The notes below the pieces were generated by a model that had not been told where the DNA came from, made no database searches, and saw nothing but the letters and a program-made list of their open reading frames with translations. This document shows, piece by piece, positions 25,928 to 33,601 of a DNA stretch of 64,000 nucleotides. Numbering within the stretch: the first letter of the stretch is position 1; the number at the start of each line of letters is the position of its first letter. Made by a program: the position numbers and the translations under genes. This stretch comes from an uncultured bacterium (lineage in GTDB: Bacteria > Actinomycetota > Thermoleophilia > Solirubrobacterales > 70-9), in the NCBI GenBank assembly GCA_903901855.1, contig CAIUSP010000024.1:38061-102060 (forward strand), written 5' to 3'.

Positions 25928-26000
25928 TGGAGCTAGCCGGATTCGAACCGGCGACCTCCTGGGTGCGATCCAGGCGCTCTCCCATCTGAGCTATAGCCCC
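25928..26000 (-). tRNA. tRNA-Ala (anticodon CGC)
   Basis: 73 bases with a full cloverleaf on the minus strand: acceptor GGGGCTA/TAGCTCC (one G-T pair), D arm with AGCTCAG...GGGAGAGC, anticodon stem CCTGG/CCAGG with loop ATCGCAC (anticodon CGC, reads GCG), and T arm CCGG-TTCGAAT-CCGG. Discriminator A; no CCA is encoded. It is followed after one base by a protein gene on the same strand. Confidence 0.97.
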
Positions 26001-26003
26001 GCG

Positions 26004-26024
26004 CGAGAGAGCTTGGCTCTCTCG
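26004..26024. other. Perfect 9-bp hairpin in the 5' leader of tRNA-Ala(CGC)
   Basis: Arms CGAGAGAGC and GCTCTCTCG are separated by TTG, three bases upstream of the tRNA 5' end. Read with the tRNA (minus strand) it is a stable stem in the precursor leader. No T-run follows on either strand, so it is not an intrinsic terminator. It may shape RNase P processing; this is inference. Confidence 0.7.
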
Positions 26025-26173
26025 TAATTCGTGCCTGCAGGATAGGCTGTCAGCTCCTGCTTGCCCTCCGGGGCAGGCACACCGAGTGGAGATGGGCGCT
26101 TCCTGTCAGGCTGCAATCGGATACTCCAAACCAGCGGCTGGAGCGCCTACTCTGTGCTGGTAAGTCATTACCT

Positions 26174-27406
26174 ATGGGAATTCTCGACGACGCAATCAAG
26201 GATCATCTCGAACTCAAGCGGCGCCACGGCGCTCGCGAGGACGAGGTGCGGAAGCTCGAAGTGGAAGCGTTCGAAGGCGGCGACCGCCCCGAGGCATTTG
26301 GCGAGGAGGCGATCTTCGCCGAGGTGGAAGAGCCGTCGAACCTGGCTCCGGTAGAGAGCGCCTCCGCACCGCCTGAGGGTTCGGAGTCGATTCTCGAGAA
26401 GCCCCCGACCTCCGAGGCGCCGGTACGGCCCGAAGCCCCCGCTGCCCCTCAGCCGACAGAGTTCTCCGCACCGCCTGAGATGGAGACGGAAGTGACTCCT
26501 CCGCCTGCTCCAGAGCCGACACCTCCCGCACCTCCCGCGCCGCCCGAGGCCAGCGAGCCAGTCGCACCGCCCGCACCTCCCGCGCCGCCCGAGGCCAGCG
26601 AGCCAGTCGCACCGCCTGCGCCTCCCGCGCCGCCCGAGGCGAGTGAGCCCGTCGCACCGCCTGCGCCTCCCGCCCCGGCACCCGAAACCGGCCCCCAGAT
26701 CGTCGACATCAGTGAGTTCGAGGAGTCCGAGACCGGCGAGTCCCCTCTGGTGGCCGACGAGCTGCCTGCGCCCGTCTCCGAGGAGGTCGTCTATGCAGAG
26801 GACGAAGAAGCCTTCTACGAGGAAGAGGATTACGGCGACTACGAGGAAGAGAAGCCGAAGAGACGGGGCCTCTTCCGCCGCCGAAAGCGTGATTCAGAGG
26901 CCGATGAGCGTGAGATCGCGGCCAGCTACCCCACCGAGGAGCACCCTGCACCGCCCCCTCCCGGAATGACCGATGAGCAGGACCTGGTCCCACCTCCTCC
27001 AGCTCCCGCCACCGGCGAAACCCAAGAGCACGATCTCTTCACGGACCAGACCCCATCTGAGGTCTACGAGGATCCTGAGGGTTCCTACGGGTCTGCCTCC
27101 GACCAACTGGGGACCATCGCTCCCGACACCGGGGAGGGACCGGCGCCCTTCGACTTCGAGGAATCCCCCACCGGGGAGGGCGTCGTATACGAGGAGACCT
27201 ACATCGAGGAAGAGGTCGTCGTCTACGAGGAACCCCCTGCTCCAGCCGAAGAGCCCGCATCCGCTGCCGATCAGCAGGACGTCCTGGCTGAGGAAGAGGA
27301 AGAGTTCGCCGACGAGGTCGCCGAGGCTGGCGCTTCGGCAGATGACGACGACCTCTGGTTCGAGCAGAAGCCACCAGAGGACTTCGACTTCGACGAGGAT
27401 CGCTAA
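26174..27406 (+). CDS. Long Pro/Glu-rich, probably disordered protein
   Basis: 410 residues with no recognised enzyme domain. The first 45 residues form a predicted charged helix (MGILDDAIKDHLELKRRHGA). Residues about 80-175 are Pro/Ala/Glu-rich with a 15-residue unit (APPEASEPVAPPAPP) repeated three times. A basic patch (KPKRRGLFRRRKR, around 235) sits between highly acidic stretches, and the C-terminus ends in an acidic DFDFDEDR. No signal peptide or membrane helix. It is followed at 12 bases by a YccF gene. I do not know its function; a scaffold or envelope-associated role would be a guess. Confidence 0.75.
   Translation: MGILDDAIKDHLELKRRHGAREDEVRKLEVEAFEGGDRPEAFGEEAIFAEVEEPSNLAPVESASAPPEGSESILEKPPTSEAPVRPEAPAAPQPTEFSAPPEMETEVTPPPAPEPTPPAPPAPPEASEPVAPPAPPAPPEASEPVAPPAPPAPPEASEPVAPPAPPAPAPETGPQIVDISEFEESETGESPLVADELPAPVSEEVVYAEDEEAFYEEEDYGDYEEEKPKRRGLFRRRKRDSEADEREIAASYPTEEHPAPPPPGMTDEQDLVPPPPAPATGETQEHDLFTDQTPSEVYEDPEGSYGSASDQLGTIAPDTGEGPAPFDFEESPTGEGVVYEETYIEEEVVVYEEPPAPAEEPASAADQQDVLAEEEEEFADEVAEAGASADDDDLWFEQKPPEDFDFDEDR
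26528..26662 (+). repeat. Three tandem 45-bp coding repeats
   Basis: Unit starts at 26528, 26573 and 26618, with a partial fourth copy from 26663. Units 1 and 2 are near identical in DNA sequence while unit 3 differs at several third positions, suggesting one recent duplication. Each encodes 15 residues rich in Pro and Ala with EASEP. Confidence 0.85.
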
Positions 27407-27417
27407 GGTTTCCAGTC

Positions 27418-27861
27418 GTGGGCGCGATCAACTTCATCCTGAATATCCTCTGGCTCGTCTTGTGCGGGCTCTGGATGGCGATCGGTTGGGCGATCGCCGG
27501 CGCTGTGATGCTCATCCTGATCATCACGATTCCCTTCGGAATCGCTGCCTTCCGCTTTGCGGGTTATGCCCTCTGGCCCTTCGGCAGGACCATCGTCGAG
27601 AAGTCAGACGCGGGTGCACCCAGCGTCGTGGGCAACGTGATCTGGTTCCTCCTCGCGGGAATCTGGATCGCGATCGGACATCTCACAACCGGAGTCCTGC
27701 TCTGTCTCACGATCATCGGCATCCCCTTCGGAGTGGCCAACTTCAAGCTCGCGTTCCTCGCTCTGTTCCCGCTGGGCAAGGAGATCGTCCCGATCGATTA
27801 CACGCCTCAGGCTGGTGAGCGGGTCGTGGTCTCGGTTCCGCAGGGCCGCAGCGCCGACTGA
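27418..27861 (+). CDS. YccF-domain membrane protein
   Basis: 147 residues, GTG start. Two copies of the YccF hairpin: NFILNILWLVLCGLWMAIGW...TIPFGIAAFRFAGYALWPFG at 3-60 and VVGNVIWFLLAGIWIAIGH...IIGIPFGVANFKLAFLALFPLG at 78-121, each with two membrane helices and the conserved IPFG. Family length and internal repeat are standard. Its biochemical role is unknown across bacteria. It follows the Pro/Glu-rich gene closely and precedes a tRNA-Ala. Confidence 0.92.
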   Translation: MGAINFILNILWLVLCGLWMAIGWAIAGAVMLILIITIPFGIAAFRFAGYALWPFGRTIVEKSDAGAPSVVGNVIWFLLAGIWIAIGHLTTGVLLCLTIIGIPFGVANFKLAFLALFPLGKEIVPIDYTPQAGERVVVSVPQGRSAD

Positions 27862-27916
27862 TCGGCATCCTGCGCCCGCAGCCTGCTGGTCCGACTCGCT
27901 AGGGTCTCTTCAGTTC

Positions 27917-27989
27917 GGGGCCGTAGCTCAGTTGGGAGAGCGCCTGCTTTGCAAGCAGGAGGTCGTCGGTTCGATCCCGACCGGCTCCA
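27917..27989 (+). tRNA. tRNA-Ala (anticodon TGC)
   Basis: 73 bases: acceptor GGGGCCG/CGGCTCC, D arm AGCTCAG...GAGAGC, anticodon stem CCTGC/GCAGG with loop TTTGCAA (anticodon TGC, reads GCA), T arm with TTCGATC loop, discriminator A, no encoded CCA. A TAGGGT sequence at 27899-27904 is a possible -10 box. Confidence 0.98.
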
Positions 27990-28097
27990 TTTCACGTTCA
28001 GGCTCGAGGCCGGAGAAGGAATCAGGCGAATCGGAGCGAACTCCATCTGATGGAAGCCGGATAGGCTTCGGTACGTAAACCATCCAAGGAGGAAGTC

Positions 28098-28592
28098 TTG
28101 AAGGCAATAGCCGCAGTTTCAGCAGCAGCACTGGCTTCGGTCGCGCTCGTCGCCTGTGGATCGTCAGATAACACCGACACGGTGACCGAGGTCCTGCCGG
28201 AGACGGTGACGACCGACACGGCTCCTGCGACCACGACGGAAGCGACTACGACCGAAGCGACCACGACGACCAAGACCACCGCTCAGCCGTCGACCTTCCG
28301 CAAGAGCTGTGACATCACGAATGTGCCCAACGTGAAGAACCCGTCGGTCAGCGTCGATGTGGCAGCCTCCGACCTCGTTGCCGCTCAGGCCGATCAGGCC
28401 AGCTGCGCGACCGTCGGCTCGGTGGTCAAGAAGATCGGAAAGCAGCAGGCCGAGATTCCGGTCACCACTCAGGGGTACCGCTGCAACCCGACCGTCTACA
28501 AGCAGACCAAGGTGCGTGTGAACTGCCTCTTCCGCGCCGCTGACAACCCCGGCAAGGTCGTCCTGACCTGGCAGATGAGCTACACCGGCTAG
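28098..28592 (+). CDS. Small secreted lipoprotein with Thr-rich linker
   Basis: 164 residues. TTG start preceded by a strong ribosome site (aaggagg at 28086). Signal peptide with lipobox LVAC (Cys about 20), so it should be lipid-anchored outside the membrane. A Thr/Glu-rich low-complexity linker (about 28-65) leads to a compact C-terminal domain of about 100 residues with four Cys (KSCDIT, ASCATV, YRCNPT, VNCLF) that could form two disulfides. No family recognised with confidence; DUF4333-type lipoproteins are similar in layout. Single gene. Confidence 0.82.
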   Translation: MKAIAAVSAAALASVALVACGSSDNTDTVTEVLPETVTTDTAPATTTEATTTEATTTTKTTAQPSTFRKSCDITNVPNVKNPSVSVDVAASDLVAAQADQASCATVGSVVKKIGKQQAEIPVTTQGYRCNPTVYKQTKVRVNCLFRAADNPGKVVLTWQMSYTG

Positions 28593-28602
28593 TCATCCCG
28601 GA

Positions 28603-28875
28603 TCAGGTTCCTGGTTTGGAGCTCTCGTCCCCTTCTCCGTCTTCGTCGGAGTCAGGGGGCGGGGGCTCTCTCTTTTTCGCTGCCTCTGCGATCTCCTCCG
28701 GAGTCGCGCGGATCGCGCCCAACAGTCCGATGCCGATCATCACCACGATCAAGAGCGAGATCGCGGTCAGGATCGTGAATCCGGAGTTCGCGATCACGTA
28801 GAGCGTCATCGTCGCGAAGACGAGACAGAAGAAGAGGACCAGCCCGAGCAGCAGTGTCTTTCCCCGTTCACTCAT
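28603..28875 (-). CDS. Small two-helix membrane protein, hypothetical
   Basis: 90 residues: MSERGKTLLLGLVLFFCLVF begins helix 1, helix 2 is at about 32-53, then a charged cytoplasmic tail rich in Asp/Glu/Pro (REPPPPDSDEDGEGDESS). Its start codon is directly next to the rhomboid stop upstream, so the two are likely one operon. No domain recognised. Confidence 0.7.
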   Translation of the reverse strand: MSERGKTLLLGLVLFFCLVFATMTLYVIANSGFTILTAISLLIVVMIGIGLLGAIRATPEEIAEAAKKREPPPPDSDEDGEGDESSKPGT

Positions 28876-29733
28876 CTATGACGCGCCCCATCCGGCAACC
28901 ATTGCAGCCGGAGGTTTCTTACGTACGAAGAGTCTGATCGCAGCGAGACCGAAGAGGAATCCACCCACGTGCGCCATGTATGCGACCCCGCCCTGGCCAC
29001 CTGTATCGACCGCCACCTGCCCGAGTGCTGGCACGAACTGCAGCACGAACCACAGCCCCAGCATCACCAGCGCCGGGACCTCGATCACCGTGAAGAAGAA
29101 GACGAGTACCACCAGGCTGAGCACCCGGGCTTTGGGGAAGAGCAGCGCGTAGCCACCCAAGACCCCTGCCACCGCGCCAGACGCACCGATCGTCGGTGCG
29201 GTGCTCTCCGGTGAGACCACAGCCTGCGAGTAGACGGCTACCAGCCCAGCCAACAGGTAGAAGACGAGGAACTTGGCTCTCCCCATCGAGTCCTCGATGT
29301 TGTTCCCGAACACCCACAGGAACAGCATGTTGCCGGCGATATGGAGGAATCCGCCGTGGAGGAACATCGAGGTGAAGAGCGTCAGCCACCAGGCGAGTTG
29401 ATCGATCGGGATCGGGGTGAGGCCCGGAGACTCCTCGCCGCGCTGCTCTGCTTGTCTGTAATCGGAGGTGCCCTGGCAGACCACCCCGGCGGCACCTGAA
29501 TCGTTGACCGCGCCCACGGCGCACCCAGGATCCTCCCCCGGGTTGAGGATCCGGTAGGGGATGGCGCCCATCTCGAGTGCGCTCTGGTCGATCGCACCGA
29601 AGCCGGCCTTCTCGAGTTTCGGATCCGTCGGGTACGAGAGCTGCCAGATGAATGCGATCACGTTGAGCGCAATCAGGGCCAGGGTGACGACCGGGAGGCG
29701 CAGGGTGGGGATGTTGTCCTTGAACGGGATCAT
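28876..29733 (-). CDS. Rhomboid-family intramembrane serine protease
   Basis: 285 residues from MIPFKDNIPTLRLPVVT, the usual rhomboid opening. Six or more helices; HGGFLHIAGNMLFLWVFG holds the conserved His/Asn in helix 2, GASGAVAGVLGGY the nucleophile Ser (near 29,180), and AHVGGFLFG the catalytic His. It cleaves membrane protein substrates within the bilayer. Residues of the first loop contain a Cys-bearing insert (DPGCAVG...VVCQG). A GTG at 29766 would add 11 residues; a TAGGCT box at 29771-29776 is too close to it and favours the ATG. Confidence 0.93.
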   Translation of the reverse strand: MIPFKDNIPTLRLPVVTLALIALNVIAFIWQLSYPTDPKLEKAGFGAIDQSALEMGAIPYRILNPGEDPGCAVGAVNDSGAAGVVCQGTSDYRQAEQRGEESPGLTPIPIDQLAWWLTLFTSMFLHGGFLHIAGNMLFLWVFGNNIEDSMGRAKFLVFYLLAGLVAVYSQAVVSPESTAPTIGASGAVAGVLGGYALLFPKARVLSLVVLVFFFTVIEVPALVMLGLWFVLQFVPALGQVAVDTGGQGGVAYMAHVGGFLFGLAAIRLFVRKKPPAAMVAGWGAS

Positions 29734-29849
29734 GGGATCCGACGATTCGCAGCAGGTGCTGGGCACCCACAGCCTAGAGAGGGCAGGAACCGGTCCGGCG
29801 ACCGGTCAGCGAGGAATGCCCGTTCACTGGTTGTGTCAAACTGCCGCCG

Positions 29850-30560
29850 ATGTCGAATATGGCCCAAGCACGTACTGCGGATCCATTCCGGGACACGGAT
29901 GTGATCGACAAGAACGCCGCCCGCTTCTCTCAGGGGTTCACCGGTCTGATCGCTCTTTTGGGGATCGTCTTCGGCTGGCCGCTGGCCTGGGCGTTGATGG
30001 CAGCCCAATTGCTGATCGGCTTGACCTTCGGGCGCCAGTACTGCCTGCCGTGCCTCGCCTACTACACCCTGATCCAGCCCAGGGTCGGCGAGGGGGAGCT
30101 CGAGGATTCACGCCCGCCTCGCCTCGCGAACATGATGGGCTGTGCCTTCATGGCGGCCGCTGCCGCGGCTTGGTGGCTCGGCTCTCCGGTTGCGGGCACC
30201 GCGATCGCCGCGATGGTCACGGTTCTCGCTGCTCTGGCTGCCTCTACCGGTCTCTGCGTAGGCTGCGAGGTTTACCGGTTGGTTGCCCGCCTGAGGGGGA
30301 TCAAGCCCTCACACCACGATCACATCGACCCCGCCGATCTCCCGGGGCTCGCTCCGACGGGCGGCTACCTCGAGTTCACCCATCCGCTCTGCTCGGAGTG
30401 CCACGAGTGGGAGCGCAAGCTCTCCTCTGAATCCGACCCACTGCTGACGGTGGACGTGAGTAAGCGAAGCGATCTCGCTCACAAGTACGGAGTCACGGTC
30501 GTCCCGACCGTGTTCCGTCTCGCCGGAGACGGCGAGGTATTGGAGCGGCTCGCTCCCTAA
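29850..30560 (+). CDS. DUF4395 membrane domain fused to a thioredoxin-like domain
   Basis: 236 residues. Residues 15-150 match DUF4395: IDKNAARFSQGFTGLIALLG, GRQYCLPCLAYY (a C-x2-C pair), several helices and TGLCVGCEVYRL (second C-x2-C). Residues about 165-236 look like a shortened thioredoxin fold: GGYLEFTHPLCSECHEWE (C-x2-C redox site) and a cis-Pro-like VVPTVFRL. This suggests electron transfer across or at the membrane between thiol pairs, which is inference. Its stop overlaps the stop of the facing gene (CTAA). Confidence 0.82.
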   Translation: MSNMAQARTADPFRDTDVIDKNAARFSQGFTGLIALLGIVFGWPLAWALMAAQLLIGLTFGRQYCLPCLAYYTLIQPRVGEGELEDSRPPRLANMMGCAFMAAAAAAWWLGSPVAGTAIAAMVTVLAALAASTGLCVGCEVYRLVARLRGIKPSHHDHIDPADLPGLAPTGGYLEFTHPLCSECHEWERKLSSESDPLLTVDVSKRSDLAHKYGVTVVPTVFRLAGDGEVLERLAP

Positions 30561-31756
30561 CCGCGACCGCGCGCAGGGATCTCGTATCCGAGCGCGGGGA
30601 GGGAAGCTGATTCCGGGACAGCGAGTCCGGCTCGTGATCGCGTTGCAGAAGAGCTCGAAGTGAATGTGAGACGGTAAGGCGTGTATGCGAGGAGCTTCTT
30701 CCAGGTTGCCCTGTCGATCACGCCGGTGACCGGGAGTCCCTTCGCCGTCTGGAGAGCGCGAACCGCATTTGCCTCGAGCGGGTCGTAGCGTCCGTCGATC
30801 TTCTGGTCCGAGAGAAACCCACCACCTACCAAGTGCATCTGGGCCCAGACCACGAGATCTCCCGAGTCGTTCTTGCCCTTTCGTTTGATCACGGGAAACT
30901 GGCCAGAGGGCTTGTAGCCGGGGAGGGGCGTGGACTGACTCGAGGTCAGCGCTTTCCATGAACCTGCGCTGGCCGACTGCCACGACCACCAGCTCACTCC
31001 GCTCATGCCGTGGCTTGCGGCGAGCCGGCGGAATCGACTCACGTCCTTCACCCTCGGGTTGTTGTAGATCTGACCGAGAGGACGGATCGGTGCCCCGTAG
31101 ACCCGGTTGAAGACGAAGGTGTGCTCGAACGACTCATCTACCGGGTCACCGATCGTGTGCCAGTAGATCTGAGGCAGGTTGTACTGCGCTCCTCCGGGCC
31201 CGAGGAACACCGAGTAGGGGAAGGACGGGTGATAGTCCACGTAGGGAAAGGTCGAGAGTCCGATCGGGTAGTCCTTGCCTACTGCGGCACGTAGACGGCG
31301 GACGTAGACCGCAGCCTCTCGGTACCTGCCCTCGTACTCGGTCTCGGCATCGATGATGAAGCAGTCGGCGCCTCGAGAGATCGCCCTGATCGCTGCGTCT
31401 GCCTCCGGCTTGGGTCGGCTCCCGTAGACGTACTGCCAGGTGCAGACCTTGATGCCCTTCGCGTGGAAAGCGTCGATCAGTTTGGCGCTCAGCTGCGACC
31501 AGGTGTTGCCCCCGTCGGCGCCCTTGATGAAAAGTGTCTTGATCCCGTTCGCCTTGGCCTTCGCTGCGAGCTTCGCAACGTTGCCCCGCTCGGAATCGCT
31601 GACGTACCAGATCCACATCCCGCCGCCCTTCAGCGATCCGTGTGATCCCTCGGGGATCTCCCCGAGGCGCGGAGCCGCAGAGGAGGCGGAAGCTCCGAGC
31701 ATGAGTGCGACGCAGGCGATCAGCGCAAGCAGCGTTTTCTTAGCATTTGCTGACAT
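30557..31756 (-). CDS. Secreted glycoside-hydrolase-like protein with peptidoglycan-binding domain
   Basis: 399 residues. Signal peptide MSANAKKTLLALIACVALML with an Ala-x-Ala-type cleavage near residue 29. Residues 38-265 resemble a TIM-barrel glycosidase: GMWIWYVSDSE, GIKTLFIKGADGG, CTWQYVYGSRP, CFIIDAETEYEG (acidic barrel-end residues), QIYWHTIGDP and GVSWWSWQSA. Residues about 290-350 form a PG_binding_1 domain (VVWAQMHLVGGGFL, DGRYDPLEANAVRALQ, GVIDRATWKKLL). It probably acts on or in the cell wall; enzymatic activity is not proven by sequence. A TAGGCT box sits 9 bases before the ATG. Confidence 0.87.
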   Translation of the reverse strand: MSANAKKTLLALIACVALMLGASASSAAPRLGEIPEGSHGSLKGGGMWIWYVSDSERGNVAKLAAKAKANGIKTLFIKGADGGNTWSQLSAKLIDAFHAKGIKVCTWQYVYGSRPKPEADAAIRAISRGADCFIIDAETEYEGRYREAAVYVRRLRAAVGKDYPIGLSTFPYVDYHPSFPYSVFLGPGGAQYNLPQIYWHTIGDPVDESFEHTFVFNRVYGAPIRPLGQIYNNPRVKDVSRFRRLAASHGMSGVSWWSWQSASAGSWKALTSSQSTPLPGYKPSGQFPVIKRKGKNDSGDLVVWAQMHLVGGGFLSDQKIDGRYDPLEANAVRALQTAKGLPVTGVIDRATWKKLLAYTPYRLTFTSSSSATRSRAGLAVPESASLPALGYEIPARGRG

Positions 31757-31765
31757 TCAACTGGA

Positions 31766-31771
31766 AGCCTA
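31766..31771 (-). promoter_or_regulatory. -10 box TAGGCT of the secreted glycosidase-like gene
   Basis: On the minus strand TAGGCT ends 9 bases before the ATG at 31756. Transcription starting about 7 bases after the box would give a 5' leader of two or three bases, i.e. a practically leaderless mRNA; no ribosome site is present. Confidence 0.55.
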
Positions 31772-31816
31772 GACCACCGCTCGTCCCGGCCTGCAGCGAG
31801 CACTGCAGATGGCTTC

Positions 31817-32764
31817 TCAGAGCGCTTCAGCAGGCTCAGGAAGGTGTTCGTCCGCGTGATAGGAGCTCCGAACCAGCGGGCCCGCCGCGACTGACTCGAA
31901 CCCCATTCCGTAGGCCTCACGCTCGAGCGCCTCGAACTCCTCGGGGTGCCAGTAGCGCTCCACCGGCAGGTGGTCTTCGGTGGGCCGGAGGTACTGCCCG
32001 ACGGTGAGGACCTGCACATCGTGTTCGCGCAGCAGACCGAAGGTCTCGACCATCTCTTCGAAACTCTCGCCCAAGCCCACCATCAGGCCGGACTTGGTCA
32101 CGACTGCATCTCCTCCCATCGCCTTGGCATTGCTCAAGACCCTCGCGGAGCGAAGGAAGTCCGATCCCCGTCGTGCGATCGGGTAGAGGCGAGGCACCGT
32201 CTCGACGTTGTGGTTGAAGACCTCTGGCCTCTCCGCGATCACCTTCGCCAGCGGCATCTCCTGACCGCGGAAGTCAGGAGTCAGGATCTCCACCTTGCAG
32301 TCAGGCGCCAGCTTGCGGATCGAACGGATCACCCCGACGAAGGCCGACGCACCGTAGTCCGGCAGGTCGTCCCGGTCCACCGAGGTGATCACCGCGTGCT
32401 TCAGGCCCATCCGCGCTACCGAGTTGGCGACGCGAAGCGGCTCGAGTGGATCGTTCCAGGTCGGTTTGCCGGTCTGCACGTTGCAGAAGCCGCACCTCCT
32501 GGTGCAGACGTCGCCCAGGATCATGAAAGTCGCTGTCCCGCGCTCCCAGCACTCCCCCACGTTCGGGCAGTTGGCCTCGCGACAGACCGTGTTGAGGTTC
32601 TCCTCCTTGATCAGCTTGGTCAGGCTCCGATAGCGGGGCCCACCCGGCGCCGGAACCTTCAACCACGGGGGCTTGCGCTCGCGGATTCCGATCTTCCCTT
32701 CGCCGGCTACGGCGCTTCCTCCGGGTTTCGCCCGCGACCTGGTTACGTGGATTCGCTCGTTCAT
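31817..32764 (-). CDS. lipA: Lipoyl synthase
   Basis: 315 residues, full length. Radical-SAM enzyme that inserts two sulfurs into protein-bound octanoyl chains. It carries both Fe-S motifs: the auxiliary C-x4-C-x5-C (VCREANCPNVGECW) and the SAM-cluster C-x3-C-x2-C (CTRRCGFC), plus the C-terminal RSSYHADEH with the conserved Arg-Ser-Ser. Downstream partner of lipB in the same orientation. An internal TAGGCT box suggests it can be transcribed on its own. Confidence 0.98.
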   Translation of the reverse strand: MNERIHVTRSRAKPGGSAVAGEGKIGIRERKPPWLKVPAPGGPRYRSLTKLIKEENLNTVCREANCPNVGECWERGTATFMILGDVCTRRCGFCNVQTGKPTWNDPLEPLRVANSVARMGLKHAVITSVDRDDLPDYGASAFVGVIRSIRKLAPDCKVEILTPDFRGQEMPLAKVIAERPEVFNHNVETVPRLYPIARRGSDFLRSARVLSNAKAMGGDAVVTKSGLMVGLGESFEEMVETFGLLREHDVQVLTVGQYLRPTEDHLPVERYWHPEEFEALEREAYGMGFESVAAGPLVRSSYHADEHLPEPAEAL

Positions 32765-32771
32765 GGACTCC

Positions 32772-32777
32772 AGCCTA
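32772..32777 (-). promoter_or_regulatory. -10 box TAGGCT of lipA, overlapping the lipB stop codon
   Basis: TAGGCT on the minus strand starts with the TAG stop of lipB (32775-32777) and ends 7 bases before the lipA ATG (32764). The spacing predicts a leaderless lipA transcript. Confidence 0.55.
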
Positions 32778-33530
32778 GTCGCCTCGGCTAACGACCTCGT
32801 GGTCGGAAGCTTGCGCTTCCAGCGCCTCCCGGTCGAATACCTCGAAGTATCTCCGTGTGATCAGGTCGAAGGCCCGGTCCATCCCCGGCGATCGTCCGGT
32901 CTCCTTGAGTACCGAGGTTGCTCTGCATCCCTCGATTCCGCACGGGACGATCCATTCGAATGGCTGCAGATCACATTCGATGTTGATCGAGAGCCCATGT
33001 GTCGTGATCCCGCTGCGCACGTGGATACCGATGGACCCGATCTTCCTCAGGCGACCCTCGGCCACCGCCCGGAGCGTGTCGGGATCTTCAGCGGTGCGTC
33101 CGAACATCTCAGGTGCGCCCGTCCAGACACCGGTCAGCCCCTCTACCGTGCCCGCGTCGATCTCGAGTTCTCCAAGGACCCCGATCATCGTCGCCTCGAG
33201 GTTGCGGACGAAGCGGTGCACATCGTCTCCGTAGCCTCCGAGGTCGACGATCGGATACGCAACCAGTTGGCCGGGGCCGTGATAGGTGACCTGCCCTCCG
33301 CGGTCGACCTCGTGGACCTCGATGCCCTGTCGCTCGTACCACTCGATCCCCATCGGCAGCTCAGAGAGGTCAGCCCGTCTCCCCTTGGTGTAGGTGGGCG
33401 GATGTTCGACCAGCAGGAGCGTGTCCGGACACGCTCCCGACGCCCGCTCCGCGGCCACTCGGGACTGGAGATCGAGGCCCTCGGTGAAGGGAATCACCCC
33501 CGTCCGCTGGATCGTCAATCGTCTGTCCAT
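32775..33530 (-). CDS. lipB: Lipoate-protein ligase B (octanoyltransferase)
   Basis: 251 residues from ATG 33530. LipB moves octanoate from acyl-carrier protein to lipoyl domains. Motifs: LLLVEHPPTYTKGRR, EVDRGGQVTYHGPGQLVAYPI (with the RGG...HGPGQ site), the catalytic Lys region KIGSIGIHVRSGITTHG and the late GCRATSVL with the conserved Cys missing from its usual PCGI position: the sequence reads IVPCGIEGCRATS, so the Cys is present. Longer readings run into the E2-like gene and are rejected. 71 bases separate it from that gene. Confidence 0.95.
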   Translation of the reverse strand: MDRRLTIQRTGVIPFTEGLDLQSRVAAERASGACPDTLLLVEHPPTYTKGRRADLSELPMGIEWYERQGIEVHEVDRGGQVTYHGPGQLVAYPIVDLGGYGDDVHRFVRNLEATMIGVLGELEIDAGTVEGLTGVWTGAPEMFGRTAEDPDTLRAVAEGRLRKIGSIGIHVRSGITTHGLSINIECDLQPFEWIVPCGIEGCRATSVLKETGRSPGMDRAFDLITRRYFEVFDREALEAQASDHEVVSRGD

Positions 33531-33601
33531 GTCCTCAGTCTGCCATCTGGTTTGGGGGCCATCGGCAATCCCTGCTTCTCCGCCGAGCCGATCCGGATTC
33601 C

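Noticed and set aside
26004..26024. Intrinsic terminator between the tRNA-Ala and the Pro/Glu-rich gene
   Set aside because: The hairpin is followed by mixed sequence rather than a T-run on either strand, and no gene ends there on the plus strand.
26528..26662. Tandem repeats as a possible CRISPR array
   Set aside because: The units are contiguous, 45 bp, with no spacers, in frame within a protein gene; no cas gene is present.
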